Origin: an uncultured bacterium
Lineage (GTDB): Bacteria; Methylomirabilota; Methylomirabilia; Rokubacteriales; CSP1-6
DNA: 23,090 nucleotides
Direction: 5' to 3'
Assembly (NCBI GenBank): GCA_946479205.1
Contig: CAMLFJ010000001.1
Coordinates: 1 to 23,090 of the forward strand
This document shows, piece after piece, positions 7,990 to 16,762 of this stretch. Position 1 is the first letter of the stretch; each line of letters starts with the position of its first letter. Under the pieces are notes generated by a model. The model was not told the DNA's origin. It searched no databases and was given only the letters and a program-made list of their open reading frames with translations. Both the position numbers and the translations under genes were made by a program.

Positions 7990-8813
7990 CTGGCCGAGCC
8001 GCTGGCGGCGGGGCCGCCGCGGCCGTCGGGGCCCGGGCGGGCCGGCGGCGGGTAGAAGCGCGGCTCCCGCCGCTCGTCCCAGGCCCGGTTGGCCTCCTCC
8101 ATCTCCCAGGAGGTCATGCACTCCTGCTGGGCCCGCATCATCTCCTCGACCATCGCGCGCGGATCCCGGTGGAAGGAGGCGTGCAGCAGCCGCTTGGCGT
8201 GGCCGGTCGCGGTGCGCGACGAGTGGAACACCTTCTCCACGATGCCCGCGAGCGCCGCGTCCACTCCCGCCGGATCCACCACCCAGTTGACCAGGCCCAT
8301 CGCGAGCGCGGCCTCCGGCGTCACGTGATCGTTGAGCAGGGTCAGCTCCTTGGCCCGGCCGAGCCCGATGATCCGGGCCAGGCGGAGGATCGAGCCGTCG
8401 GGGATGAGGCCGTGCCGGGTCGCGCCCAGGCCGAGGATCGCGTCGGTGGTGGCCAGACGCAGGTCGCACGCGACCGCGAGCTGGAGGCCGCCGCCGATGG
8501 AGTAGCCGTGCAGCACCGAGACCACGACCTTGTCCATGTCCTCGAGGCAGTTCAGCGCGCGGACCCAGTTCCGGTAGAACACCTCGTCGATCCCGCCCGC
8601 GGACAGCACCGTGCGGTCCATGCCCGAGCAGAAGGCCCGGCCCGCGCCCCGCACCACCACCGCCCACACGTCCGCGTCGCGGGCGGCCGCCTCCGCGGCC
8701 TCGGCCAGCTCCGCGGACAGCGCGCGGTCCAGCGCGTTGAGCACGCGCGGCCGGTTCAGGGTGATGGTGGCGACGCCGTCCCGCGCCGCGTAGAGCACGC
8801 TCGGCTCGGCCAC
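7986..8813 (-). CDS. Crotonase-superfamily protein, isomerase-like active site
   Basis: The 275-residue product has the crotonase fold: AFCSGMD (60-66) and HGYSIGGGLQLAVACDLRL (102-120) supply the CoA-thioester oxyanion hole. Aligned by eye to rat enoyl-CoA hydratase, both catalytic glutamates are absent: Gln111 replaces Glu144 and Ala131 replaces Glu164. An Asp139 in GLIPDGS stands where PaaG-type enoyl-CoA isomerases have their working Asp. A simple hydratase is therefore unlikely, and an isomerase or another thioester reaction is more plausible. The start GTG (8813-8811) lies 2 bp after the dehydrogenase stop, with GGAG upstream. The C-terminus carries a Pro/Gly-rich tail of about 20 residues. 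Its place in the operon suggests action on the product of the acyl-CoA dehydrogenase. Confidence 0.88.
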   Translation of the reverse strand: MAEPSVLYAARDGVATITLNRPRVLNALDRALSAELAEAAEAAARDADVWAVVVRGAGRAFCSGMDRTVLSAGGIDEVFYRNWVRALNCLEDMDKVVVSVLHGYSIGGGLQLAVACDLRLATTDAILGLGATRHGLIPDGSILRLARIIGLGRAKELTLLNDHVTPEAALAMGLVNWVVDPAGVDAALAGIVEKVFHSSRTATGHAKRLLHASFHRDPRAMVEEMMRAQQECMTSWEMEEANRAWDERREPRFYPPPARPGPDGRGGPAASGSAR

Positions 8814-8815
8814 CC

Positions 8816-9964
8816 TCAGCTCCGCGCGCCGAGGATGTCGCGCGCGATGACCATGCGCTGGATCTCGGACGTGCCCTCGCCGATCTCGGTGAGCTTGGCG
8901 TCGCGGAAGATCCGCTCGATGGGGAACTCGCTGATGTAGCCGGCCCCGCCGTGGATCTGGAGCGCCTTGGTCGCGGCCTTCATCGCCACCTCGGAGGCGA
9001 AGACCTTGGCCATCGACGCCGCGACCTTGGCGGGGCGACCGGCGTCCTTGAGCACCGCCGCCCGCAGGGTCAGCAGCCGGGCCGCTTCCACCTCGGTGCC
9101 GATGTCCGCGATCATCCCCTGCAGGCCGTTGAACTCGGCGAGGGTACGCCCGAAGGCGGAGCGCTGCTTCATGTACTTGAGGGCCTCGTCGAGCGCGCCC
9201 TGGGCGATCCCCACCGCCATGGCGGCCATCGCGATGCGGCCACCCTCGAGCACCTGCATGGTGTTGACGAAGCCCATGTCGCGCGCCCCGCACAGGGCGG
9301 TCGCGGGCACCCGCACGTTGTCGAGGTGGAGCTCGGCGGTGTTGGAGGCGTGCAGGCCGAGCTTGCGATAGGGCTTTCCGGCCGTGAACCCGGGCGTGCC
9401 CCGCTCGAGGATGAAGGCGGAGACGCCCTTGTTGCCGCGGGCCGGGTCGGTCACCGCCATCACGACCGTGATCTCCGCGACCCCCGCGTTGGTGATGAAC
9501 GCCTTGCTCCCGTTGAGCACGAAGCCGTCACCCGCCGGCACCGCCCGCGAGCGCATCGCGGCCGCGTCGGAGCCGGAGCCGGGCTCGGTGAGCCCCCACG
9601 CGCCGAGCGCCTCGCCGCGGGCCAGCCGCGGCAGGTAGGCCGCCTTCTGCTCGGGCGAGCCGAAGAGCGCGATGTGGTTCGTGCAGAGCGAGTTGTGCGC
9701 CCACATCGTGATGCCGACGGAGGCGTCGACCCGGTTCAGCTCCTCCACCGCGAGGGCGTACGAGACGTAGTCGAGCCCCGCCCCGCCGTATTCCTCGGGC
9801 ACCAGCGCGCCCATGAGCCCGGTGCCCGCCAGCTTGGCCAGGATCTCGTGCGGGAACTCCTGCGCCTCGTCGAAGTGGTGGATCACCGGCGCGACCTCGC
9901 GCTCGGCGAAATCACGCGCGAGGGCCCGTACTTCCTGCTGCTCCGGCGTCAGCTGAAAGTTCAT
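8816..9964 (-). CDS. Acyl-CoA dehydrogenase (short/branched-chain type)
   Basis: This 382-residue flavoenzyme would oxidise an acyl-CoA to the 2-enoyl-CoA and pass electrons to ETF. The N-terminal helical domain (MNFQLTPEQQEVRALARDFA), the FAD-contact motif WGLTEPGSGSD (about 133-143), and the C-terminal IHGGAGYISEFPIERIFRDAK are intact. The catalytic base is Glu363 in EIGEGTSEIQ, the SCAD/MCAD position; isovaleryl-CoA dehydrogenases lack Glu there, so this is not a classical IVD. The ATG start at 9964 is 9 bp after the mutase B12-subunit stop. The substrate cannot be read directly; the operon suggests a branched C4-C5 acyl-CoA. It is clearly diverged from the second dehydrogenase at 13569-14726. 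Confidence 0.93.
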   Translation of the reverse strand: MNFQLTPEQQEVRALARDFAEREVAPVIHHFDEAQEFPHEILAKLAGTGLMGALVPEEYGGAGLDYVSYALAVEELNRVDASVGITMWAHNSLCTNHIALFGSPEQKAAYLPRLARGEALGAWGLTEPGSGSDAAAMRSRAVPAGDGFVLNGSKAFITNAGVAEITVVMAVTDPARGNKGVSAFILERGTPGFTAGKPYRKLGLHASNTAELHLDNVRVPATALCGARDMGFVNTMQVLEGGRIAMAAMAVGIAQGALDEALKYMKQRSAFGRTLAEFNGLQGMIADIGTEVEAARLLTLRAAVLKDAGRPAKVAASMAKVFASEVAMKAATKALQIHGGAGYISEFPIERIFRDAKLTEIGEGTSEIQRMVIARDILGARS

Positions 9965-9973
9965 GCGGTAGTG

Positions 9974-10378
9974 CTACGCGACGGCTCTGATATTTTCTCT
10001 CACGAAGCGGATGATGTCCTGGGTCGAGGTGCCGGGGGTGAACAGCTCCTTGACCCCGAGGGCCTTGAGGGCCTGGATGTCCTCCTGCGGGATGATGCCG
10101 CCGCCGAAGACCGCGATGTCGTCCGCGCCTTTCTCCTTGAGCAGGTCGAGCACGCGCCCGAAGAGGTAGTTGTGAGCGCCCGAGAGCACCGACAGCCCCA
10201 CCGCGTCCACGTCCTCCTGCACCGCGGTCGCCACGATCTGCTCCGGGGTCTGGTGCAGCCCGGTGTAGATGACCTCGAAGCCCGCGTCCCGCAGCGCGCG
10301 CGCCACGATCTTGGCGCCGCGGTCGTGCCCGTCGAGACCCGGCTTGGCCACCAGCACCCGCACCTTCCGCTCGGCCAT
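9974..10378 (-). CDS. B12-binding small subunit of an acyl-CoA mutase (IcmB / MCM C-terminal type)
   Basis: This 134-residue stand-alone cobalamin-binding domain would bind adenosylcobalamin base-off and pair with the large subunit encoded at 11889-13556. Seen: [10 protein letters not shown] (12-21) with the DxHxxG motif (Asp16, His18; His18 ligates cobalt), SVLSGAH (about 63-69) and the GGG turn in VFGGGIIP. The size matches the small subunit of isobutyryl-CoA mutase (about 136 residues) rather than the C-terminal domain of a fused methylmalonyl-CoA mutase. The ATG (10378) lies 2 bp after the HIT gene stop. Oddly it is separated from its partner by the aminotransferase and HIT genes. Confidence 0.93.
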   Translation of the reverse strand: MAERKVRVLVAKPGLDGHDRGAKIVARALRDAGFEVIYTGLHQTPEQIVATAVQEDVDAVGLSVLSGAHNYLFGRVLDLLKEKGADDIAVFGGGIIPQEDIQALKALGVKELFTPGTSTQDIIRFVRENIRAVA

Positions 10379-10380
10379 GA

Positions 10381-10794
10381 TCAGTGCAGGAGCGCCCGCA
10401 GGCGCTCCCCCGCTTTCATGATCTGCTCGCGGTTGCCCGCCACCAGCCGCCAGTCGAAGCCCTTGCCGTCGTTGGCCCAGCGCGGGATCAGGTGCAGGTG
10501 GTAGTGCAGCACCGACTGGTGGGCGGCCGCCCCGTTGGCCTGGAGCATGTTGAGCCCGTCGGGCTTGAGCGCCTCCCGGATCGCCCGCGCCACCCGCTGG
10601 GCGGTGGCGATGGCGGCCTGGAGATCCTCGACCTCGGCCTCGAAGAGATTGGCCGCGTGGGCCTTGGTGATCACCAGGCAGTGGCCCGAGTTGAGCGGGT
10701 TGATGTCCATGAAGACCAGGGTCTTGTCGTCCTCGAAGATCTTCATCGAGGGGATCTCGCCGTCCCGGATCTTGCAGAAGACGCAGTCGGTCAT
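10381..10794 (-). CDS. HIT family nucleotide hydrolase (Hint/FHIT-like)
   Basis: This 137-residue histidine-triad protein contains [10 protein letters not shown] with the triad His97, His99 and His101; the middle His is the expected nucleotidylation nucleophile. CVFCKI (4-9) supplies the CxxC seen in zinc-binding HIT proteins. Such enzymes cleave phosphoramidates, aminoacyl-AMP or dinucleoside polyphosphates, so a housekeeping role removing side products (for instance acyl-adenylates) is possible but not shown. It sits between the aminotransferase (10 bp gap) and the B12 subunit (2 bp gap), so it is co-transcribed. Confidence 0.93.
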   Translation of the reverse strand: MTDCVFCKIRDGEIPSMKIFEDDKTLVFMDINPLNSGHCLVITKAHAANLFEAEVEDLQAAIATAQRVARAIREALKPDGLNMLQANGAAAHQSVLHYHLHLIPRWANDGKGFDWRLVAGNREQIMKAGERLRALLH

Positions 10795-10804
10795 GCGGCC
10801 CTCC

Positions 10805-11872
10805 TCAGATCGTCAGCGTCCAGCCGTCCGGATCGGGCGCCTGCCCGTACTGGATCGCCACGATGGCGTCGTAGAGCCGCTGGGTCAGCGGCCCGATCTT
10901 GCCGCCGTTGATCACCATCTTCTTGCCCTTGTAGGCCAGCTCGCCCACCGGGGAGATGACCGCCGCGGTGCCGGTGCCCCACACCTCCTCGAGCTTGCCG
11001 CGCCCGTGGGCCTCCACCACCTCGTCGATCGAAACCTGCCGCTCGCTCACCTTGAGCCCCCACTTGCGCAGCAGGGCCAGGGTCGAATCGCGCGTCACCC
11101 CGGGCAGGATGGTCCCGGTCAGGGGCGGGGTGATGATCTCGTCGTCGATCTTCACCATGATATTCATGGTGCCCACCTCGTCGAGGTACTTCCGGTGGAC
11201 GCCGTCGAGCCACAGCACCTGGGTGAACCCTTCGTGCTTGGCCTCGTCGCTCGCGTAGAGGCTGGCCGCGTAGTTGCCGGACGTCTTGGCCCCGCCCAGC
11301 CCTCCGTCCACCGCCCGGACGTACTTGTCGACCACCAGGATCTTCACCGGCGCCATCCCCTCGGGGTAATAGGCGCCCACCGGGGACAGGATGACGAAGT
11401 AGATGTACGACTTGGCCGGCCGCACGCCCAGGAAGGGCTCGCTCGCGATGACGGTGGGCCGGATGTAGAGCGAGGTCCCTACCGTGCTCGGCACCCAGTC
11501 GCGATCGACGTCCACGAGGCGCACCAGCGACTGCAGGGCCATGTCCGCGTCGAGCGGCGGGATGCAGAGGCGCAGCGCCGACTTGTTCATCCGCTCCACG
11601 TGCTTCTGCGGCCGGAAGAGCCGGATCTTGCCGTCCACGCCGCGGAAGGCCTTGAGGCCGTCGAAGATGGCCTGGGCGTAGTGCAGCACCGCGGTGGCCG
11701 GGTCGAGCGACAGCGGCCCGTACGGCTCGACGCGCGGGTCGTACCAGCCCTTCTCTTCCTGGAAGTCGGCCAGGAACATGTGGTCGGTGAAGATCTGCCC
11801 GAATCCCAGGTCGGCGTCCTTCGGCTTGGGCTTGCGGGTCGTGGCTCGGTTGATCCGGATCGGCTCGGTCAT
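10805..11872 (-). CDS. ilvE: Branched-chain amino acid aminotransferase (fold type IV, group II)
   Basis: This 355-residue PLP enzyme would interconvert valine, leucine or isoleucine with their 2-keto acids, using 2-oxoglutarate/glutamate. Seen: FDGLKAFRG (70-78), RMNKSA (94-99), the PLP lysine Lys196 in GGAKTSGNYAASL, and QVLWLDGVHRKYLDEVGTMN (218-237) with the cofactor-contact Glu232. The length and motifs match the group II BCATs of eukaryotic/actinobacterial type, not the short E. coli IlvE. The ATG at 11872 has a GGGGGAG ribosome site 6-7 nt upstream and lies 16 bp after the mutase large-subunit stop. Its place in a catabolic and uptake operon suggests it feeds amino acid carbon into the acyl-CoA steps; a biosynthetic role is also possible. 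Confidence 0.94.
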   Translation of the reverse strand: MTEPIRINRATTRKPKPKDADLGFGQIFTDHMFLADFQEEKGWYDPRVEPYGPLSLDPATAVLHYAQAIFDGLKAFRGVDGKIRLFRPQKHVERMNKSALRLCIPPLDADMALQSLVRLVDVDRDWVPSTVGTSLYIRPTVIASEPFLGVRPAKSYIYFVILSPVGAYYPEGMAPVKILVVDKYVRAVDGGLGGAKTSGNYAASLYASDEAKHEGFTQVLWLDGVHRKYLDEVGTMNIMVKIDDEIITPPLTGTILPGVTRDSTLALLRKWGLKVSERQVSIDEVVEAHGRGKLEEVWGTGTAAVISPVGELAYKGKKMVINGGKIGPLTQRLYDAIVAIQYGQAPDPDGWTLTI

Positions 11873-11888
11873 GGTTGGCTCCCCCTCA

Positions 11889-13556
<1,668 letters not shown>

Positions 13557-13568
13557 GGCCGGGCCCCC

Positions 13569-14726
13569 TCAGGCCACCCGGGCGACGCCGGCGAGCAGAT
13601 GGCGGGCGATGACCAGCTTCTGGATCTGGGACGTGCCCTCGTAGATCTGGGTGATCTTGGCGTCGCGGAAGTACCGCTCGACCTGGTACTCCTTGATGAA
13701 GCCGTAGCCGCCGTGCACCTGGATGGCGTCGGTGGTCACGCGCATCGCGGTCTCCGCCGCGAAGAGCTTGGCCATGGCCGCCTCCGGCCCGTAGGGGGCA
13801 CCCGTGTCCTTGCGCCACGCCGCGCGCAGCGTGAGCAGGCGCGCCGCCTCGATCGCGGTCGCCATGTCGGCCAGCATCCACTGCACCATCTGGTGCTGGC
13901 CGATCGGCACGCCGAAGCTCTTGCGCTCGCGCGCGTAGGCCACCGCGGCCTCGTAGGCGGCCGCCGCGATGCCGACCGCCTGCGCGGCGATGCCGATGCG
14001 CCCGGCGTCCAGCGTCCCCAGCGCGATCTTGAACCCCTGCCCCACCTCGCCCAGCCGCTGGGCCGCGGGCACCCGGCAGCGCTCGAAGAGAAGCTCGGCG
14101 GTGTCCGAGGCCCGGATGCCGAGCTTGTCCTCGGTCTTGACCACCGTGAAGCCCGGCGTGCCCTTCTCGACCAGGAAGGCGCTGATGCCGCGATGCCCGG
14201 CCGCGCGATCGGTCTGCGCGAAGACGAGGGCGGCCCCCGCCTCGCGCCCATTGGTCACGAAGATCTTCCGCCCGTCGAGCACGTAGCCGTCGCCGTCGCG
14301 CGCCGCGAGCGTGCTCTGGTTGCTCGCGTCCGACCCCGCCTCCGGCTCGGTGAGGGCGAAACAGCCGATCTTCCGCCCGGACGCGAAGGGGGTCAGGAAG
14401 CGGGCCTTCTGCTCCTCGGTGCCGTGCTTGCACACCGGGTCGCAGTAGAGGGAGTTGTTGACCGACATGATGACCGCGTGGGAGGCGCAGGCCCGGGCCA
14501 GCTCCTCGACAGCGAGCGCGTAGCCCACCGTATCGCCGCCGCTGCCCCCGTAGGCTTCCGGCACCGCGACGCCCATCAGGCCCAGCTCGGCCATGCGAAC
14601 GACCGTCTCCCGGGGGAAGCGGGCCTCACGGTCGATGGCCTCCGCGACCGGGCGCACCTCCTTGTCCGCGAATTCGCGGGTGAGGTCCCGGATCATGGCC
14701 TGCTCTTCCGTGAGGTCGAGGTTCAC
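13569..14726 (-). CDS. Acyl-CoA dehydrogenase (butyryl/short-chain type)
   Basis: This 385-residue FAD enzyme resembles SCAD/butyryl-CoA dehydrogenase. Seen: the N-terminal helical domain MNLDLTEEQAMIRDLTREF, the FAD motif CFALTEPEAGSDAS, RKSFGVPIGQHQ, VHGGYGFIKEYQVERYFRDAK and the catalytic Glu363 in IYEGTSQIQ. It starts with GTG (14726-14724) behind a strong AAAAGGAAG site. Being next to etfBA and the isobutyryl-CoA mutase-like gene, butyryl- or isobutyryl-CoA is the likely substrate (inference). The upstream gap holds a 67-bp hairpin repeat, and a 29-codon open frame through that repeat ends in TGA overlapping this GTG (GTGA). Confidence 0.94.
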   Translation of the reverse strand: MNLDLTEEQAMIRDLTREFADKEVRPVAEAIDREARFPRETVVRMAELGLMGVAVPEAYGGSGGDTVGYALAVEELARACASHAVIMSVNNSLYCDPVCKHGTEEQKARFLTPFASGRKIGCFALTEPEAGSDASNQSTLAARDGDGYVLDGRKIFVTNGREAGAALVFAQTDRAAGHRGISAFLVEKGTPGFTVVKTEDKLGIRASDTAELLFERCRVPAAQRLGEVGQGFKIALGTLDAGRIGIAAQAVGIAAAAYEAAVAYARERKSFGVPIGQHQMVQWMLADMATAIEAARLLTLRAAWRKDTGAPYGPEAAMAKLFAAETAMRVTTDAIQVHGGYGFIKEYQVERYFRDAKITQIYEGTSQIQKLVIARHLLAGVARVA

Positions 14727-14750
14727 GCGCTTCCTTTTCGTTTACTGCCT

Positions 14751-14817
14751 TTCAAGCTCTCCATATGCGGGGGCCCAGACATGGCCCCCGCACTCCCCCA
14801 TTTGGCGGACAACCGTT
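14751..14817. repeat. 67-bp intergenic hairpin element, copy A (etfA-acyl-CoA dehydrogenase gap)
   Basis: 65 of 67 positions are identical to copy B at 15857-15923. It contains a 10-bp stem (TGCGGGGGCC at 14766-14775, GGCCCCCGCA at 14783-14792) with a 7-nt loop. No run of T follows on either strand, so it is not a classical terminator. It begins 24 bp before the dehydrogenase start. Confidence 0.9.
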
Positions 14818-14818
14818 T

Positions 14819-14852
14819 ACACCTCCTGGGCGCTTATTTCTCCAGGAGGTGT
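14819..14852 (-). promoter_or_regulatory. Stem-loop across the etfA stop codon carrying a Shine-Dalgarno sequence
   Basis: ACACCTCCTGG and CCAGGAGGTGT (14819-14829 and 14842-14852) are perfect 11-bp arms with a 12-nt loop that holds the etfA TAA (14836-14834). On the minus-strand transcript the first arm encodes the last residues of EtfA and the second arm contains AGGAGGTG, a near-perfect ribosome site, 9 nt before a TTG at 14812. It may act as a 3' end protector or as a switch that hides the site; no U-run follows. Confidence 0.6.
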
Positions 14853-15820
14853 TTGAATTCCTTCGTGAGCAGCGGCGCGACCTCGAAGAGGTCGCCGACG
14901 ATGCCGTAGTCCGCGATCTTGAAGATCGGGGCTTCCGGATCCTTGTTGATCGCGCAGATCACCTTCGACGTCCGCATGCCGGCCAGGTGCTGGATGGCCC
15001 CCGAGATGCCGAAGCCGAGGTAGAGCTTGGGCGAGATCGTGCGCCCGGTCTGGCCGATCTGGAAGCGATGCGGCCGCCAGCCCGCGTCCACCGCGGCCCG
15101 CGAGGCGCCGACCGCCGCGCCCATCACCTTGGCGAGCTCTTCCAGGATGACAAAGTTCTCCGGGCCCTTGAGCCCGCGGCCGCCCGACACGACGATCTCC
15201 GCCTCGGTCAGCTCGGGCAGGCCCGTGTTGGCCTCCTGCTTGCGCTCGACCAGCTTCATGCTCTCGGCCGGAATGCTCGCGGTGGGCTTCTCCACCGTCG
15301 CGGCGCCGCCCGCGCCGTCGCCGGGGCGGAACACGTTGGGCCGGAGCGTCGCCATCCACGGCGTCTTCGCCCACGTCATCTTCGCGAGCAGCTTGCCCGC
15401 GTAGACCGGCCGCGTCGCCACCAGCTTGTCCCCCTCGGCGGTGAACACGGTGGAGTCGGCCGCGAGCCCCGCGCCCAGGCGCGCGGCCAGCCGGGCCATG
15501 AACTCGCGCTGCCGCGTGGTCACCGGCGCGAAGATGGCCTGCGGCGCCTCCTTGCCGGCCAGCTCCGCCACCACCGGCGTCCAGACCTCAGCCCGGTACG
15601 GCGCGAACGCCGCGTTCTCGAACAACCACACGCGCTTGGCCCCCCACTCCCCGAGCTGCTTCAATCCCTCCGGCGTCGCCTTGTCCGTCACCCACACCGC
15701 CTCGACCTGCGCCCCCGCCGCGCCGGCCAGGCGCGAGGCCTCGCCCAGCACCTCGGCCATCACCTTCTTGGGTGCGCCTTGTCGATCGTCCTCCACCATG
15801 CTCCAGTACGCGCCTGGCAT
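14834..15820 (-). CDS. etfA: Electron transfer flavoprotein alpha subunit
   Basis: This 328-residue protein binds FAD and, with EtfB, carries electrons from acyl-CoA dehydrogenases to the membrane ETF:quinone oxidoreductase. The N-terminal alpha/beta domain (1-200) is followed by the conserved FAD domain: VSGGRGL (211-217), [11 protein letters not shown] with Arg241, QIGQTGR (254-260), SGAIQH (273-278), NKDPEAPIF (292-300) and ADYGIVGDL (303-311). The ATG at 15820 has GAGAGGA 4 nt upstream. The frame remains open upstream through repeat copy B, without an ATG or GTG, to a TGA, so an extended product from a rare start cannot be excluded. It is the ordinary bacterial type rather than a fused or bifurcating form as far as can be seen. 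Confidence 0.96.
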   Translation of the reverse strand: MPGAYWSMVEDDRQGAPKKVMAEVLGEASRLAGAAGAQVEAVWVTDKATPEGLKQLGEWGAKRVWLFENAAFAPYRAEVWTPVVAELAGKEAPQAIFAPVTTRQREFMARLAARLGAGLAADSTVFTAEGDKLVATRPVYAGKLLAKMTWAKTPWMATLRPNVFRPGDGAGGAATVEKPTASIPAESMKLVERKQEANTGLPELTEAEIVVSGGRGLKGPENFVILEELAKVMGAAVGASRAAVDAGWRPHRFQIGQTGRTISPKLYLGFGISGAIQHLAGMRTSKVICAINKDPEAPIFKIADYGIVGDLFEVAPLLTKEFKHLLEK

Positions 15821-15856
15821 GTCATCCTCTCTGTGTCGTTGACTGTCGTTTAGTTC

Positions 15857-15923
15857 TTCAAGCTCTTCATATGCGGGGGCCCAGACATGGCCCCCGCACT
15901 CCCCCAGTTGGCGGACAACCGTT
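15857..15923. repeat. 67-bp intergenic hairpin element, copy B (etfB-etfA gap)
   Basis: Direct repeat of 14751-14817 with 2 differences. The same 10-bp stem (15872-15881 with 15889-15898) and loop (15882-15888) are intact. It begins 36 bp before the etfA start and ends 23 bp after etfB, so it fills most of the 126-bp gap. Same orientation relative to the genes as copy A. Confidence 0.9.
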
Positions 15924-15946
15924 CATGCGTTCACGTGCCCCGTGCG

Positions 15947-16726
15947 TTAGATGGCTTTGGAGTCTTCTCGAAGGGCGCGGACCAGCTCCTTGGCGGCGGC
16001 CGCGGGCTCGCCCTGGATGATGCGGCCGGGCGGGCGGGGCGGCAGGCTCTCGAGCTTGACGACGCTGAGCGCGGGCGGCTCGGCGGTGAGGCCGAGGTCG
16101 GCGGCCTTCACGTCCTTGATCTCCTTCTTCTTGGCGCCCATGATCCCCTTCAGCGTGGGATAGCGCGGCTCGTTGAGCCCCTTCTGCGCGGAGGCCACCG
16201 CGGGGAGCGGCAGGTCGAAGATCTCGAGCCCGCCCTCCACCTGGCGTCCCACCCGGATCGTCTTGCCGTCGGCGTCCACCGCCTCCTCCATGATCCAGGA
16301 GGCGCACGGCCAGCCCAGCACCTCGGCGACCTGCGCGGCCACCGCGCCCATGTCGTCGTCGATGGCCTGCCGGCCGAAGAGGGCCAGCGCGGGCGCTTCC
16401 TGCTTGATCACACCGGCGAGCGCGCGCGCGGTCGCCAGCGTGTCGGCCTCGGCCCAGGCCGGATCGTTCAGGTGGATGGCCCGGTCGGCGCCCATGGCCA
16501 GGCAGGAGCGCAGCGCTTCCTTGCCGCGATCGGGCCCGAGCGAGACCGCGACCACCTCGCCCTGCCCGCGCTTCTCCTTGATCCGGAGCGCCTCCTCCAC
16601 CGCGAACTCGTCGTACGGGGAGACGATCCAGGTGATGCCGGTGGTGTCGATGGCGCGCCCGTCCCCGCCGATCTTCATCTGCGTGGCGGTGTCGGGAACT
16701 TGCTTGATCATGACGAGGATCTTCAT
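15947..16726 (-). CDS. etfB: Electron transfer flavoprotein beta subunit
   Basis: This 259-residue subunit binds AMP and provides the docking surface for dehydrogenases. Seen: MKILVMIKQVPD (1-12), the beta-subunit core VSPYDEFAVEEALR (35-48), GRQAIDDDMGAVAAQVAEVLG (118-138) and the signature NEPRYPTLKGIMGAKKKEI (185-203). The dehydrogenase recognition loop is present; Leu192 aligns with human Leu195, the anchor that inserts into the partner. The ATG at 16726 follows an AAAGG site about 10 nt upstream. It is the first structural gene after the GntR regulator, from which it is separated by 31 bp containing a 12-codon frame that overlaps both neighbours by ATGA. Confidence 0.96.
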   Translation of the reverse strand: MKILVMIKQVPDTATQMKIGGDGRAIDTTGITWIVSPYDEFAVEEALRIKEKRGQGEVVAVSLGPDRGKEALRSCLAMGADRAIHLNDPAWAEADTLATARALAGVIKQEAPALALFGRQAIDDDMGAVAAQVAEVLGWPCASWIMEEAVDADGKTIRVGRQVEGGLEIFDLPLPAVASAQKGLNEPRYPTLKGIMGAKKKEIKDVKAADLGLTAEPPALSVVKLESLPPRPPGRIIQGEPAAAAKELVRALREDSKAI

Positions 16727-16746
16727 GCGCGAGGCCCTTTCATGCC

Positions 16747-16762
16747 TTGAAGCTCTTTCATA
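16747..16762. repeat. Fragment related to one end of the 67-bp element, before etfB
   Basis: TTGAAGCTCTTTCATA resembles the first 16 bases of copies A and B (TTCAAGCTCTYCATAT), with one substitution and a 1-nt insertion, and lies 20 bp before the etfB start. The hairpin half is missing. The short length makes chance similarity possible; the matching position before the neighbouring ETF gene is the main support. Confidence 0.35.

Noticed and set aside
8816..9964. Isovaleryl-CoA dehydrogenase for the first acyl-CoA dehydrogenase
   Set aside because: Glu363 is at the SCAD/MCAD base position, which isovaleryl-CoA dehydrogenases replace; leucine catabolism partners such as methylcrotonyl-CoA carboxylase are also absent from the window.
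14766..14792. The repeat hairpins as intrinsic terminators between etfB, etfA and the dehydrogenase
   Set aside because: The stems are strong, but no T-rich stretch follows on either strand, and the flanking genes look co-transcribed.
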